A DNA stretch of 64,000 nt from Streptomyces flavidovirens DSM 40150 (lineage in GTDB: Bacteria > Actinomycetota > Actinomycetes > Streptomycetales > Streptomycetaceae). The stretch lies in the NCBI RefSeq assembly GCF_000429085.1, contig NZ_AUBE01000001.1, positions 1-64,000 of the forward strand, given 5' to 3'. Positions within the stretch are counted from its first letter, which is position 1. Every line of letters starts with the position of its first letter. Position numbers and translations under genes: made by a program. Below the pieces are notes generated by a model, which searched no databases, was not told the DNA's origin, and was given only the letters and a program-made list of their open reading frames with translations. This document shows positions 25,228-36,850 of the stretch, piece by piece.

Positions 25228-26898
25228 TCACCGCCGCCCGACCGGGCCCGCCGCAACGGCACCCGCACCCGCACCCGCATCCGCATCCGCACCGCCACCG
25301 CCATCGCCATCGGCACCCGCACCCGCACCCGCACCGGCACCGGCACCGTGCGCTGCCTGCGGCCCCGCGCCCCGCAGCGGCACCTCCTTCACGAAGAAGG
25401 CCGCCACGAACCCGATCACCGCGATGATCCCGGCCAGCAGGAACGCCGCCTGCGTACCGGAAGCCACCGCGAACTGATACGCCTCGCGCACCTGCTCCGG
25501 CAGCTTCGCCAGGCTCGCCGCGTCGAGCTGCGCCGACTGCTGGGTGGCGGCGGATCCCCCGCGCTCGGCCATCGCGTCCTGCACCCGGCTGGTGAAGAGC
25601 GCGCCCATGATCGAGACGCCGAAGGAGCTTCCGAGCGTACGGAAGAGAGTGGTCGACGAGGACGCGACGCCCATGTCCTTCATCTCGACGCTGTTCTGCG
25701 CGACGAGCATCGTGATCTGCATCAGGAAGCCCATGCCGGCGCCCAGTACGGCCATGTACAGGCCCGAGGTGAGCCGCGAGGTCCCGGTGTCCATCTGGGC
25801 GAGCAGCAGCAGCCCGGCGACCATCAGTCCGCCGCCCAGGATGGGGAAGATCTTGTACTTGCCGTTGTGGGTGGTCATCCGGCCCGCGATCAGCGAGACG
25901 ACCATCATCGACATCAGCATCGGCAGCAGGAGCAGGCCGGAGTTGGTCGCCGAAGCGCCCTGGACGGACTGCTGGAACAGCGGCAGGAAGAGCACCGCGC
26001 CGAACATCACGAAGCCGGTCAGGAAGCCGATCACCGACATGAGCGTGAAGTTGCGGTTGCGGAAGATGTGCAGCGGCATGATCGGCTCGGCTGCCCTGGA
26101 CTCGACGAAGAGGAAACCGACGAGTGCGGCGACACCGACCGCGATGAGCTCCATGATGATGGCCGAGGACCAGGCGTACTCCGTACCGCCCCAGGTCGTG
26201 ACCAGCACGATCGCCGTGATGCCGACCGTCAGCAGCGCCGCGCCGAGGTAGTCGATCCGCGCCTGCGACCGCTCCTTCCGGGGCAGATGCAGTACGGCGG
26301 TGACCATCGCCAGCGCGACCGCGCCGAGCGGCAGGTTGATGTAGAAGCTCCAGCGCCAGCCCAGGTGGTCGGTGATGGTGCCGCCGACGAGCGGCCCGCC
26401 GATCATGGCGAGCGCCATCACGCCGGCCATCATGCCCTGGTACTTGCCGCGCTCCCGTGGCGGAATCAGGTCACCGATGATCGCCATGACGCCGACCATG
26501 AGACCGCCCGCGCCGAGCCCCTGAAGGGCACGGAAGCCGATCAGCTGGCCCATGTCCTGGGCCATTCCGCTGAGCACGGATCCGACGAGGAAGACGACGA
26601 TGGCGGTGAGGAAGATGCCCTTGCGTCCGTACAGGTCACCGAGCTTGCCCCAGATGGGCGTGGACGCGGCCGTGGCCAGGGTGTACGACGTAACGACCCA
26701 GGACAGGTGCTCCAGGCCGCCGAGCTCGCCCACGATGGTCGGCATGGCGGTGCCGATGATCATGTTGTCGAGCATGGCCAGCAGCATCGCGATCATGAGC
26801 GCGAGGAGCACCACGCGCACACTGCGCGGCTGGGCCTCCTTCGCCTGTTTCTTCTCTTCCCCCTGCTTCACCTTCACCTGTGGCTTCATCGTGACCAT
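25228..26898 (-). CDS. EmrB/QacA-type multidrug MFS exporter, 14 membrane helices
   Basis: 556 residues of the DHA2 family. Motif A-type GKLGDLYGRKG, the DNMIIGTAMPTIV segment of helix 1, and motif C-type GPLVGGTITDHLGWRW are present. The C terminus is a low-complexity Gly/Ala/Asp tail encoded by CACCCG-type hexamer repeats (about 25259-25345), probably disordered. Divergent from a TetR gene with a double operator between them, so it is likely induced by its own substrate. Proton-driven drug export is inferred from the family. Confidence 0.93.
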   Translation of the reverse strand: MVTMKPQVKVKQGEEKKQAKEAQPRSVRVVLLALMIAMLLAMLDNMIIGTAMPTIVGELGGLEHLSWVVTSYTLATAASTPIWGKLGDLYGRKGIFLTAIVVFLVGSVLSGMAQDMGQLIGFRALQGLGAGGLMVGVMAIIGDLIPPRERGKYQGMMAGVMALAMIGGPLVGGTITDHLGWRWSFYINLPLGAVALAMVTAVLHLPRKERSQARIDYLGAALLTVGITAIVLVTTWGGTEYAWSSAIIMELIAVGVAALVGFLFVESRAAEPIMPLHIFRNRNFTLMSVIGFLTGFVMFGAVLFLPLFQQSVQGASATNSGLLLLPMLMSMMVVSLIAGRMTTHNGKYKIFPILGGGLMVAGLLLLAQMDTGTSRLTSGLYMAVLGAGMGFLMQITMLVAQNSVEMKDMGVASSSTTLFRTLGSSFGVSIMGALFTSRVQDAMAERGGSAATQQSAQLDAASLAKLPEQVREAYQFAVASGTQAAFLLAGIIAVIGFVAAFFVKEVPLRGAGPQAAHGAGAGAGAGAGADGDGGGGADADAGAGAGAVAAGPVGRR

Positions 26899-26923
26899 GA
26901 TCCCCGCTCCCCGTCCCCCGGCT

Positions 26924-26945
26924 ACTTACTTGCCGCCCGGCAAGT
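26924..26945. promoter_or_regulatory. TetR operator copy 1
   Basis: ACTTACTTGCCGCCCGGCAAGT. Positions 26928-26945 are a perfect palindrome (ACTTGCCG-CC-CGGCAAGT). It ends at a -35-like TTGACT (26945-26950) that points toward the TetR gene. It matches copy 2 at 20 of 22 bases in inverted orientation. Confidence 0.75.
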
Positions 26946-26972
26946 TGACTACACTGGGGAAGGTAGACCCCT

Positions 26973-26994
26973 ACTAGCCGGGCGTCAAGTAAGT
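26973..26994. promoter_or_regulatory. TetR operator copy 2
   Basis: The reverse complement reads ACTTACTTGACGCCCGGCTAGT, 20 of 22 identical to copy 1; the centres lie 49 bp apart. It overlaps a -35-like TTGACG (minus strand, 26988-26983) that has a TACCTT -10 after 17 bases for the exporter gene. Binding here would block the exporter promoter. Confidence 0.7.
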
Positions 26995-27011
26995 TTTCTT
27001 GGGAGAGCAGC

Positions 27012-27584
27012 GTGTCCAGAGGCAACACTCGTCAGCGCATTCAGGACGTCGCCATGGAGCTCTTCGCCGAGCAGGGCTACGAGAAGACCTCGCTGCGCGA
27101 GATCGCCGAGCGGCTCGACGTCACGAAGGCGGCGCTCTACTACCACTTCAAGACCAAGGAAGACATCATCGTCAGCCTCTTCCAGGACCTGACCAGGCCC
27201 ATGGACGAGCTGATCGCCTGGGGGCAGGAGCAGCCGCGCACCCTGGAGACGAAGAAGGAGATCCTGGCCCGCTACAGCCAGGCGCTCGCCGCCGCGGCCC
27301 CGCTCTTCCGGTTCATGCACGAGAACCAGGCGACGATGCGCGACCTGAGCATCGGCGAGACCTTCAAGGAGCGCATGCTCGTGCTGCTGGAGCTGGTCAA
27401 GGACCCGGAGGCGGTGCTGACCGACCAGGTCCGGTGCGTCAGCGCGCTCTTCACGATGCACGCGGCGATGTACGCACTCAGGGACGCCGAAGGCGACCCC
27501 GAGGAGAAGCGCAAGGCTGCTCTCGAAGTCGCCATCGATCTGGTGAGCCAGGCACACGGCCAGGCTCCGGGGGGCACACGCTGA
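27012..27584 (+). CDS. TetR-family repressor of the divergent exporter
   Basis: 190 residues, GTG start with a GGGAG ribosome site. The N-terminal helix-turn-helix (RIQDVAMELFAEQGYEKTSL, then REIAERLDVTKAALYYHFKTK) is classical TetR. The C-terminal half, with LFRFMHENQATMRDL, should hold the ligand pocket. It shares a 113-base control region with the MFS exporter; two 22-bp operators there make autoregulation and exporter repression the natural model. Confidence 0.93.
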   Translation: MSRGNTRQRIQDVAMELFAEQGYEKTSLREIAERLDVTKAALYYHFKTKEDIIVSLFQDLTRPMDELIAWGQEQPRTLETKKEILARYSQALAAAAPLFRFMHENQATMRDLSIGETFKERMLVLLELVKDPEAVLTDQVRCVSALFTMHAAMYALRDAEGDPEEKRKAALEVAIDLVSQAHGQAPGGTR

Positions 27585-27629
27585 CGCGGGTGTCACACGC
27601 TGTTTTTACGTGTCAGACGCTGACGCGGG

Positions 27630-28334
27630 TCAGACGCTGACGCCCTCCGCGCGGAGGAACGACACCGGGTTGATCGCAGTGCCGTAGTTCGGCGTCGTAC
27701 GGATCTCGAAGTGCAGGTGCGGGCCACTGGAGTTTCCGGTGTTGCCGGAGAGGCCGATGCGCTCGCCGGTCTTGACCTTCTGACCGGGGTACACGTTGAC
27801 CTTCGACAGGTGCGCGTACTGCGAGTACGTGTTGTTGTCGTGCTTGACCACGATCGCGTTGCCGTACGCCGGGCCGTCGCCGGCGCCGTTCGGGCCCGCC
27901 TTCACGACGGTGCCGCCGTGCACGGCGTCGACCGGCGTGCCGGTGGGCACCGCGAAGTCCTGGCCGGAGTGCTTGCTGGCCCACATGCCGCCGCCCTTGC
28001 CGTACGTCGCGCTGAGCGAGTAGTGCTGGACCGGCTTCATCCAGGAGGATGCCTTCTTGGCCTGCGCCTTCTTCGCGGCGGCGGCCTTGGCCGCGGCCTT
28101 CTTCAGGTCCGCGGCCTTCTTCGCGTCGGCGGCGGCCTTCTTCGCGCTGGCGGCGGCCTTGGCCTGAACCTGGGCCTGCTTCTCGACGGCCGCGGCCGCG
28201 GTCCCCTCGGCGGCGAACGCCACGCCCGCCGTGCCGAGCATCATCGACGCGCCGAGCCCGGCGGCCACGACGGCGTTGCGGCGGGTACGGACGGACGAGG
28301 AGCGGGCGCGGGAGAACATGTCGAACTTCGTCAT
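27630..28334 (-). CDS. Secreted M23-family peptidoglycan endopeptidase
   Basis: 234 residues. A basic N terminus and a signal peptide ending AGVAFAA (about residue 41) are followed by an Ala/Lys-rich helical or coiled-coil stretch (45-98), then the LytM/M23 domain. Zinc motifs are HSGQDF (H-x3-D) and HLHFE. It should cut peptide bridges in the wall. GGAGG lies upstream of the ATG. The gene has a long structured leader (see 28358-28441). Confidence 0.92.
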   Translation of the reverse strand: MTKFDMFSRARSSSVRTRRNAVVAAGLGASMMLGTAGVAFAAEGTAAAAVEKQAQVQAKAAASAKKAAADAKKAADLKKAAAKAAAAKKAQAKKASSWMKPVQHYSLSATYGKGGGMWASKHSGQDFAVPTGTPVDAVHGGTVVKAGPNGAGDGPAYGNAIVVKHDNNTYSQYAHLSKVNVYPGQKVKTGERIGLSGNTGNSSGPHLHFEIRTTPNYGTAINPVSFLRAEGVSV

Positions 28335-28357
28335 ACGGGGGGAACCTCCGGGCGTGA

Positions 28358-28441
28358 GTGAACCCGGCAGACCGCCGGGCTGGCTTCACATTGGTAACCC
28401 GCGCTCCCGCCGCACCCAAAATGGCTCATCTACTACCAATG
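28358..28441 (-). promoter_or_regulatory. Structured 5' leader of the M23 peptidase gene
   Basis: Directly upstream of the ribosome site, 28389-28385 pairs with 28362-28358 and encloses an inner stem GCCCGGC/GCCGGGT-type hairpin (28380-28363). Further up, CATTGGTA (28441-28434) pairs with TACCAATG (28396-28389), enclosing a 37-base loop region. The two stems touch at 28389, so they may compete. It looks like a regulatory leader (riboswitch or wall-enzyme leader); I could not match it to a known class. Confidence 0.4.
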
Positions 28442-28689
28442 GCCGTATTAACGCCATCAACTATTCGACTCTTGACGCAATCCGCCGCACTCTGCAGAAC
28501 CAGCGAAATAAAGCGACTTCGCCCGGTTTAACCCCACGCCAGACCGCCCCAAACCAGCCATGCGCACTGGCTCCCGTCGCCACCTCCCCCTTGGGCCGAA
28601 AGTCCTGCCGCCCACGGCCCGAAAGTCCCTCCCCCGGCGTGCCACAGGCCCACTACTGCGCCTCGTAGAGGCCAAAACGCCTGTGCGCC

Positions 28690-28717
28690 TTGTCACCGAG
28701 ACACCCCCCGATACGCT
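28690..28717 (+). promoter_or_regulatory. Promoter of the NACHT gene
   Basis: -35 TTGTCA (28690-28695), 16-base spacer, -10 TACGCT (28712-28717). It would give a 5' leader of about 30 bases that includes the GGGGGGA ribosome site, which supports the GTG start at 28755. Confidence 0.5.
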
Positions 28718-28754
28718 GATCAACTGGACAGCACAGGCCCAGGGGGGACGGCAC

Positions 28755-31700
28755 GTGGATCCCGCAGTAATCGGCACTCGCCTCGCATCGAGCGTGGCCG
28801 GACCACTGATCAGGAAGCTCTTCGTGGCTCAGGGCCCGGGCGCCGGCCTGGTCGAGAAACCGACGCGCCTGGCCGGTTACGTGTCCTTCCGAGGCGAGAA
28901 GCGCACCCTCACCCGCTCCGACCTGCGCAAACTCTCAGCCGAGCTGGTCAGGCAGGCGCTCCGCACGGGCGAGCGCCCGCTGCCCGCCGACGAGGAACAA
29001 GCGGTCGTGGACGCCCTCACCACCACGCTGTACGCCCTGGGAGACCTCACCCTCACCGACGTCGAGGCTGTCGACCTGGGCCACACAGCCCTGGCGGCCG
29101 AACTGCGCCGCGCGAGCCCCGGACCGGAACGCCACCTGTCGGCCGACGCGACGTACTTCTACGAGCGCCTCCTGGCCGCCACCTGCCTGCACATCCTCCA
29201 CTTCTTCACCCAGCGCTCGGCCTTCGTCGCGGCGACCCTGGTCGCGCAGAGCCGCCGCCAGAGCGAACTGATCGCCAGGGTCGACACCCTCATCGCCCGC
29301 AGCCCCCTGCCGGGAGCGCAGGACGTGGCCTTCGAGCAGCGCTACCTGGCGCACATGGCGAAGAAGCACAGCAAGCTGACGATCTACGGCATCGACCTGA
29401 GCAACTCACCGGGGAAGTGGCCGCTGGACGCGGCGTATCTGAGCCTGGAGGCGACGGCTCACGTGCCGGCCACAGACGAGCCGTGGTTTGCTGCCCCCGC
29501 TCTCGCGGAGAGCCAGTTCATGGCGGACGGGCTCGGATCCCAGCACCGCAGCCCGTGGTTCGCCGAGGTGATGCCCCACGCCCTCGCCCCCCGCCCCGCC
29601 GACCAGGCCCTCGCCGACCACGAACGCGTCCTGCTGCGCGGCGAGGCCGGCTCCGGCAAGACCACACTGATCCAGTGGCTGGCGGTCTCCGCCGCCCGCC
29701 GGCACAGCGCCGACCGGATGGCGTACCTCCACGACCGCATCCCCTTCGTCCTCCCCCTGCGCACCCTGACCCGCCACGGCGAGCGCCTCCCCGCCCCCAA
29801 GGACTTCCTGGCCGCGGTCGGCTCCCCGCTCGCCGGCGAACAGCCCACCGGCTGGGAGTCCCGTGTACTGGCGGCGGGCCGCGCCCTCGTGCTCGTCGAC
29901 GGCATCGACGAGATCCCGGAAGCCGAACGCTCCCGTACCCGCGCATGGCTGAGCGACCTGATCGACGCCTGTCCGGGCAACCGCTGGCTGGTCACCTCCC
30001 GCCCCTCCGCCGTACGCGAGGACTGGCTGGCGGACGAGGGCTTCACGGAACTGACCCTCTCCGCCATGAGCCGGGCCGACGTGGCGGCATTCATCACACG
30101 CTGGCACGCGGCGGCCCGTACCGGCTCACAGGACGAGGACGCGGCCCTGGTCTCGTACGAGCGTCAACTCCTGGCAGCGGTACGCGCGAAACCCGACCTG
30201 GGCCGCCTCGCCACCAACCCCCTGATGTGCGGCCTGATCTGCGCCCTGCACCGCGACCGGCACGGTTTCCTGCCCCTCGGCCGCAAGGACCTCTACACGG
30301 CGGCGCTTTCCATGCTGCTGGTACGCCGCGACCGCGAACGGGACATGGGCGTACCGGAACTGCGCGAAGAGCCGCAGATCCAGTTCCTCCAGCGGCTGGC
30401 GTACTGGCTGATCCGCAACGGCCGCACGGAGATGGACCGTACGCGAGCGGAAAGCATCATCGCCGACACCCTCCCCGCCGTGCCGGAGGTCGCGGCGCTG
30501 GGCGACGCGAAGGCGGTCTTCACCCACTTCCTGCACCGGAGCGGCCTGCTCCGTCAACCGGGCCCGGGAACGGTCGACTTCATCCACCGCACCTTCCAGG
30601 ACTTCCTCGGCGCGCGTGCCGCCGTCGACGAGGGCGACTTCGGCGTCCTGGTCGGGCACGCGGCGGACGACCAGTGGGAGGACGTCATCCGCATGGCGGT
30701 GGCGCACGCGCGCCCGCGAGAACGGGCGCAGTTCTTCACGGACCTGCTGTCCTACGGCGACAGCCACGCGGACGCCGCGGTACGCACCCGAGTCCACCTC
30801 CTTGCGGCAGCCTGCCTCGAAGACGCCGCCGAACTCTCCCCGGCCGTACGCCAGGAGGTCCAACACCGCGCGGCGGCCCTCATCCCACCGGCCCACGCGC
30901 AGGCGGCCCGCGAGCTCGCGGCGGCCGGTCCGGTGATCCTGGACCTGCTGCCGGGTCCGGAAGGGCTGGACGAACCCACAGCCGCGCGTGTGGTCATCGC
31001 CGCGTCCCATGTCACCTCGGACCGTGCGATTCCGTACCTGGCCCGTTTCGCCGGGCACAAAAGCCCGCGCGTCCGGGCTCAGCTCATCTGGTCCTGGGCC
31101 CGGTTCGACACCGGCGCGTACGCCGAGGAGGTCATCGCCCACATCGACCCCACGGGCGTGTACTTCACCGCCACGACGGACGAGCACCTCGCGGCCCTGC
31201 GGGCACTCGGTACCCGGCCGATGCTCGATGCGAGAGGTGATCTCTCCGAACACGCCCTGCGGACGTACACGGCCGAGGCCTCGCTCACCCTTGCCCGCAT
31301 CCGCGAGAACCCGTCGCTGCGGGACCTGTCGTTCCTTCAGGGCCAGAGCGGACTGTCCGGCCTGTTCGTCTCCGAGTGCCCCAAGCTGACGGACCTCACG
31401 GGACTCGACGGGCTGCCCCTCCACATGCTCACCCTGGACCGGATCGGCGACGCCGCTCTCGGCCCGCTGTCATCCCTGGAAGGCCTGCAGACCCTCACCC
31501 TGATGGGAGACGAGATCCGCTGGTCCATGAGGGACCTCCCCTCACGCGCCCCCTTTGATTCGCTCAACCTGCAGGACGCGGCCAGGCCTGCCGACGGGCT
31601 GTGCGGACTCCGCACCTACAGCGAGACCTTGGAAGCCCTCTACTTGGGCTTCCGGTGCACACCCCAGGACCCGGAAGAGTGGGTGGAGATCAGCCGACTG

Positions 31701-32018
31701 CCGAAGCTGTCGACCCTCTCGGCAACCGGCGACTTCCTTGCCCGAGCCCCTCAGGCCCTGACCATCGCGCCCGTCACGGACTTCTGGCTCCACAGCGAAA
31801 CGCCGGGGCCCTCGCTCGACAGAGTCCCGGAACTCTTCCCCCACCTCACGGAACTGATGCTCAATGGCCCCAGCCAGGAGCCTTTCGACGTCACGCCCCT
31901 CGCGTCCCTGACCGAGCTTCAGGTCATCCACTTTCCCAGCGGCACCCACACCGTGCGCGGCCTCGACCGCCTCCCCGAGGACATCCGGGTGTACGGGCTT
32001 CCCGGCCGGTCGCGCTGA
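28755..32018 (+). CDS. NACHT-domain STAND NTPase with LRR-like C terminus
   Basis: 1087 residues. An all-helical N-terminal domain (about 1-230) is of the NACHT-associated kind. The NACHT ATPase has Walker A GEAGSGKT (296-303) and Walker B VLVDGIDEIP (DGIDE 382-386), plus a sensor-like VTSRPSA. A helical extension follows. The C-terminal 230 residues (from about 850) hold irregular leucine-rich repeats (LTGLDGLPLHMLTLD, LSSLEGLQTLTLMG). GTG start set by GGGGGGA; earlier in-frame starts are upstream of the promoter. The architecture matches NLR-like bacterial proteins, several of which give phage defence. It stands alone, divergent from the M23 gene, with no effector gene beside it. Confidence 0.88.
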   Translation: MDPAVIGTRLASSVAGPLIRKLFVAQGPGAGLVEKPTRLAGYVSFRGEKRTLTRSDLRKLSAELVRQALRTGERPLPADEEQAVVDALTTTLYALGDLTLTDVEAVDLGHTALAAELRRASPGPERHLSADATYFYERLLAATCLHILHFFTQRSAFVAATLVAQSRRQSELIARVDTLIARSPLPGAQDVAFEQRYLAHMAKKHSKLTIYGIDLSNSPGKWPLDAAYLSLEATAHVPATDEPWFAAPALAESQFMADGLGSQHRSPWFAEVMPHALAPRPADQALADHERVLLRGEAGSGKTTLIQWLAVSAARRHSADRMAYLHDRIPFVLPLRTLTRHGERLPAPKDFLAAVGSPLAGEQPTGWESRVLAAGRALVLVDGIDEIPEAERSRTRAWLSDLIDACPGNRWLVTSRPSAVREDWLADEGFTELTLSAMSRADVAAFITRWHAAARTGSQDEDAALVSYERQLLAAVRAKPDLGRLATNPLMCGLICALHRDRHGFLPLGRKDLYTAALSMLLVRRDRERDMGVPELREEPQIQFLQRLAYWLIRNGRTEMDRTRAESIIADTLPAVPEVAALGDAKAVFTHFLHRSGLLRQPGPGTVDFIHRTFQDFLGARAAVDEGDFGVLVGHAADDQWEDVIRMAVAHARPRERAQFFTDLLSYGDSHADAAVRTRVHLLAAACLEDAAELSPAVRQEVQHRAAALIPPAHAQAARELAAAGPVILDLLPGPEGLDEPTAARVVIAASHVTSDRAIPYLARFAGHKSPRVRAQLIWSWARFDTGAYAEEVIAHIDPTGVYFTATTDEHLAALRALGTRPMLDARGDLSEHALRTYTAEASLTLARIRENPSLRDLSFLQGQSGLSGLFVSECPKLTDLTGLDGLPLHMLTLDRIGDAALGPLSSLEGLQTLTLMGDEIRWSMRDLPSRAPFDSLNLQDAARPADGLCGLRTYSETLEALYLGFRCTPQDPEEWVEISRLPKLSTLSATGDFLARAPQALTIAPVTDFWLHSETPGPSLDRVPELFPHLTELMLNGPSQEPFDVTPLASLTELQVIHFPSGTHTVRGLDRLPEDIRVYGLPGRSR

Positions 32019-32173
32019 CACCACACGCCCTTCCCTCCCTCTGCGGGCATCACCCCAATGCCCGCGCAGCCCTCGTACGCGCCCGCCCGTACCGGTGCCT
32101 GACCACAGAACACCGGGACGGGCGCGGCCGGGCGTCCTTCCGGCGGCCGTCCCCGTCCGGGATGCTGCGTGCC

Positions 32174-33778
32174 ATGAGTAGACCCGTGATTCGAGCGAAG
32201 CGCCCAGCGCGCCGTACCCGCGTCTGGATCTGGCCCCTGGCCGTCGCCCTCGCCTGCACGCTCACATGGAGTTCACCCGCCACGACCGCCGCCGGCCCCT
32301 CCGACACCGGCATCAAGGGCGCCATCGACACGATCCTCACCGACGCCCGCCTCGACGGCGGCGCCGCGAGCGTCGTCGTGGCCGACGCCGCCACCGGCGA
32401 GACGCTCTACCAGCGCGACGGCGCCGACCGCCTCATGCCCGCCTCCAACACCAAGCTGCCCACCTCCGCCGCCGCCATGGCTCTCCTCGGCCCCGACTAC
32501 CGCTACCGTACGGACGCCCTCGCCACCGGCAGCCGCCATGGCTCCGTACTCCGCGGCGACCTCTACCTGCGCGGCACCGGTGACCCCACCACCCTCGCCA
32601 AGGACTACGACGAACTCGCCGCCCGGGTCGCCCGGTCCGGCATCAAACGGATCACCGGGCGGCTGATCCCCGACGACACCCGCTTCGACACCCAGCGCCT
32701 CGGCCGCTCCTGGGCCGCCGATGACGAGTCGTCGTACTACTCCGCTCAGATCTCGGCACTCACCGTCGCTCCGGACACCGACTACGACTCCGGAACGGTC
32801 ATCGTCACGGCCTCCCCCGGCGCCGCACCCGGCGCCGCGCCGAAACTCACCCTCACCCCGCCCACGGACTACGTCGACCTCGACATCCGCGCCACGACCG
32901 TCCCCGCCGGCCGGCCGGGCACCCTCACGGTCGAACGCCGGCACGGCTCGAACACGATCAGCGTCACCGGAGACATCCCCGTCGGCGCGAACGCCACCAA
33001 GCAGTGGGTCACCGTCTGGGAGCCGACGGGTTACGCCGCCGCCGTCTTCGCCGACGCGCTGACCGCCCACGGCGTACGCGTCACGGGCCCCACGCGGCTG
33101 AGCCGCCCCACCCCCAAGAACGCCAAGCCCCTCGCCACGCACACCTCCATGCCGCTCAAGGAGCTGATGCGTCCCTTCATGAAGCTGTCCAACAACATGC
33201 ACGCCGAGGCCCTCACCAAGACCATCGGCTACGAGACGGCGGGCAGCGGCACCTGGAGCGCCGGCCTCGCCGGCATCTCGTCGTACCTCAGGAAGGAAGG
33301 CGTGGACACGGCCGCTCTCCGCCAGGTCGACGGCTCCGGCCTGTCCCGCATGAACAACATCCCGGCCGCCCAGTTCGCCAGGCTTCTCCTCGCGGTACGC
33401 ACCGCGCCCTGGTATGCCGACTGGTACGAGTCGCTCCCCGTCGCCTGCGGCCCGGACCGCATCATCGGCGGCACCCTCCGTTCCCGCATGTGCAAGACCC
33501 CCGCCGCCCTGAACGCCCGCGCGAAGACCGGCTCCCTGACCGGCGCCTCCGGCCTCTCCGGGTACGTCACGGACGCGGGCGGCCGCGAGCTGGTCTTCAG
33601 CATCGTCCTCAACAACTACCTGGCCTCCTCGGTGAAGAGCATCGAGGACGCGATCGTGACCACCCTCGCCTCCTCGACCAGGACCAGCACGACCCTCGTA
33701 CGCCCAGCCACCCGGCGCGCTGCTGCCGCCACCGACACCACCGTCGAATGCTCCTGGCGCAAGCCCGCCCTCTGCTGA
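32174..33778 (+). CDS. D-alanyl-D-alanine carboxypeptidase/endopeptidase (PBP4 type, S13)
   Basis: 534 residues. Basic N terminus and signal peptide (helix about 17-34, cut near TTAAG). Active-site motifs are SNTK (91-94), SNN in MKLSNNMHAEAL, and KTG in RAKTGSLTG. The large insert between SxxK and SxN typical of class C penicillin-binding proteins is present. It trims or cleaves peptidoglycan stem peptides outside the membrane. Start ATG 32174; ATG 32162 four codons earlier is possible. Followed by a strong terminator. Confidence 0.93.
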   Translation: MSRPVIRAKRPARRTRVWIWPLAVALACTLTWSSPATTAAGPSDTGIKGAIDTILTDARLDGGAASVVVADAATGETLYQRDGADRLMPASNTKLPTSAAAMALLGPDYRYRTDALATGSRHGSVLRGDLYLRGTGDPTTLAKDYDELAARVARSGIKRITGRLIPDDTRFDTQRLGRSWAADDESSYYSAQISALTVAPDTDYDSGTVIVTASPGAAPGAAPKLTLTPPTDYVDLDIRATTVPAGRPGTLTVERRHGSNTISVTGDIPVGANATKQWVTVWEPTGYAAAVFADALTAHGVRVTGPTRLSRPTPKNAKPLATHTSMPLKELMRPFMKLSNNMHAEALTKTIGYETAGSGTWSAGLAGISSYLRKEGVDTAALRQVDGSGLSRMNNIPAAQFARLLLAVRTAPWYADWYESLPVACGPDRIIGGTLRSRMCKTPAALNARAKTGSLTGASGLSGYVTDAGGRELVFSIVLNNYLASSVKSIEDAIVTTLASSTRTSTTLVRPATRRAAAATDTTVECSWRKPALC

Positions 33779-33805
33779 AACAGCGGCATCAGCAGCAGCA
33801 AAAAA

Positions 33806-33840
33806 GGGTGGCCCCGGAACCAATGGTTCCGAGGCCACCC
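33806..33840. terminator. Bidirectional terminator between dacB-like gene and clpC
   Basis: GGGTGGCC-C-CGGAACC, loop AAT, GGTTCCG-A-GGCCACCC: 15 paired bases with one mismatch. An A6 run at 33800-33805 becomes a T-run for the leftward clpC transcript. Typical rho-independent terminator, strongest for clpC. Confidence 0.9.
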
Positions 33841-33871
33841 CTTCAAGCGCTCAAGCGCGCTTCACGCGCCG

Positions 33872-36400
<2,529 letters not shown>

Positions 36401-36850
36401 CGTTAATCGCTCCTCAGAGCGGTCGGTCAGTGAGGGGTCGGTCCCCTCCCAGTCCTTCCGCATGCTAGTCCCGTAGGACGGGACAGCTCATTCCAACTGC
36501 CGACATCCGTCCGGATCACCCCCGCCTCCGCGGGGAATCGAGCTGCCGAACAGCCGACACCTGCTCCAACCTGATGGTGGGAGACGATGTTCCCGCAGGC
36601 CAAGCAGATACCCGTTCATCCACTACGCCCATGGCGAACGTGAGACGTTTCCTCAGGCGTGTCGGCCCTTCCCACTAGGAATGTCTTACCCGTAAGCACT
36701 GACACTCCATGCGGCGCGCGCCTGTTCCCTCAGCTAAGGGCGAACATTCTTGCGCCGCCGAATGACCCCAGGCGCTCCCGCGTCATCAACACAGCGCAGT
36801 CGGCAGCGGACGCTGCGTAACCCCGAGGCGTTTCAGGAGTTGCTCCGGAC
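36401..36850. other. Divergent control region between clpC and the 36851 gene
   Basis: 450 bases with no gene. It contains the clpC leader, the ClgR-like box at 36626-36639 and slightly AT-richer patches (36600-36700). I see no tRNA and no strong hairpin terminator. Promoters for both directions must lie here, but I could not fix them with confidence. Confidence 0.6.
36626..36639 (-). promoter_or_regulatory. ClgR-type operator upstream of clpC
   Basis: On the minus strand GTTCGCCATGGGCG fits GTTCGC-N5-GCG, the box reported for ClgR, the activator of clp and lon genes in Streptomyces. It lies 226 bases before the clpC start codon. Confidence 0.6.

Noticed and set aside
25250..25350. CACCCG hexamer repeats as a separate element
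   Set aside because: They are in frame with, and form, the low-complexity tail of the MFS exporter, so they belong to that gene.
28342..28441. ydaO-type c-di-AMP riboswitch before the M23 gene
   Set aside because: The two stems do not show the consensus of that class as I know it; kept only as an unclassified leader.
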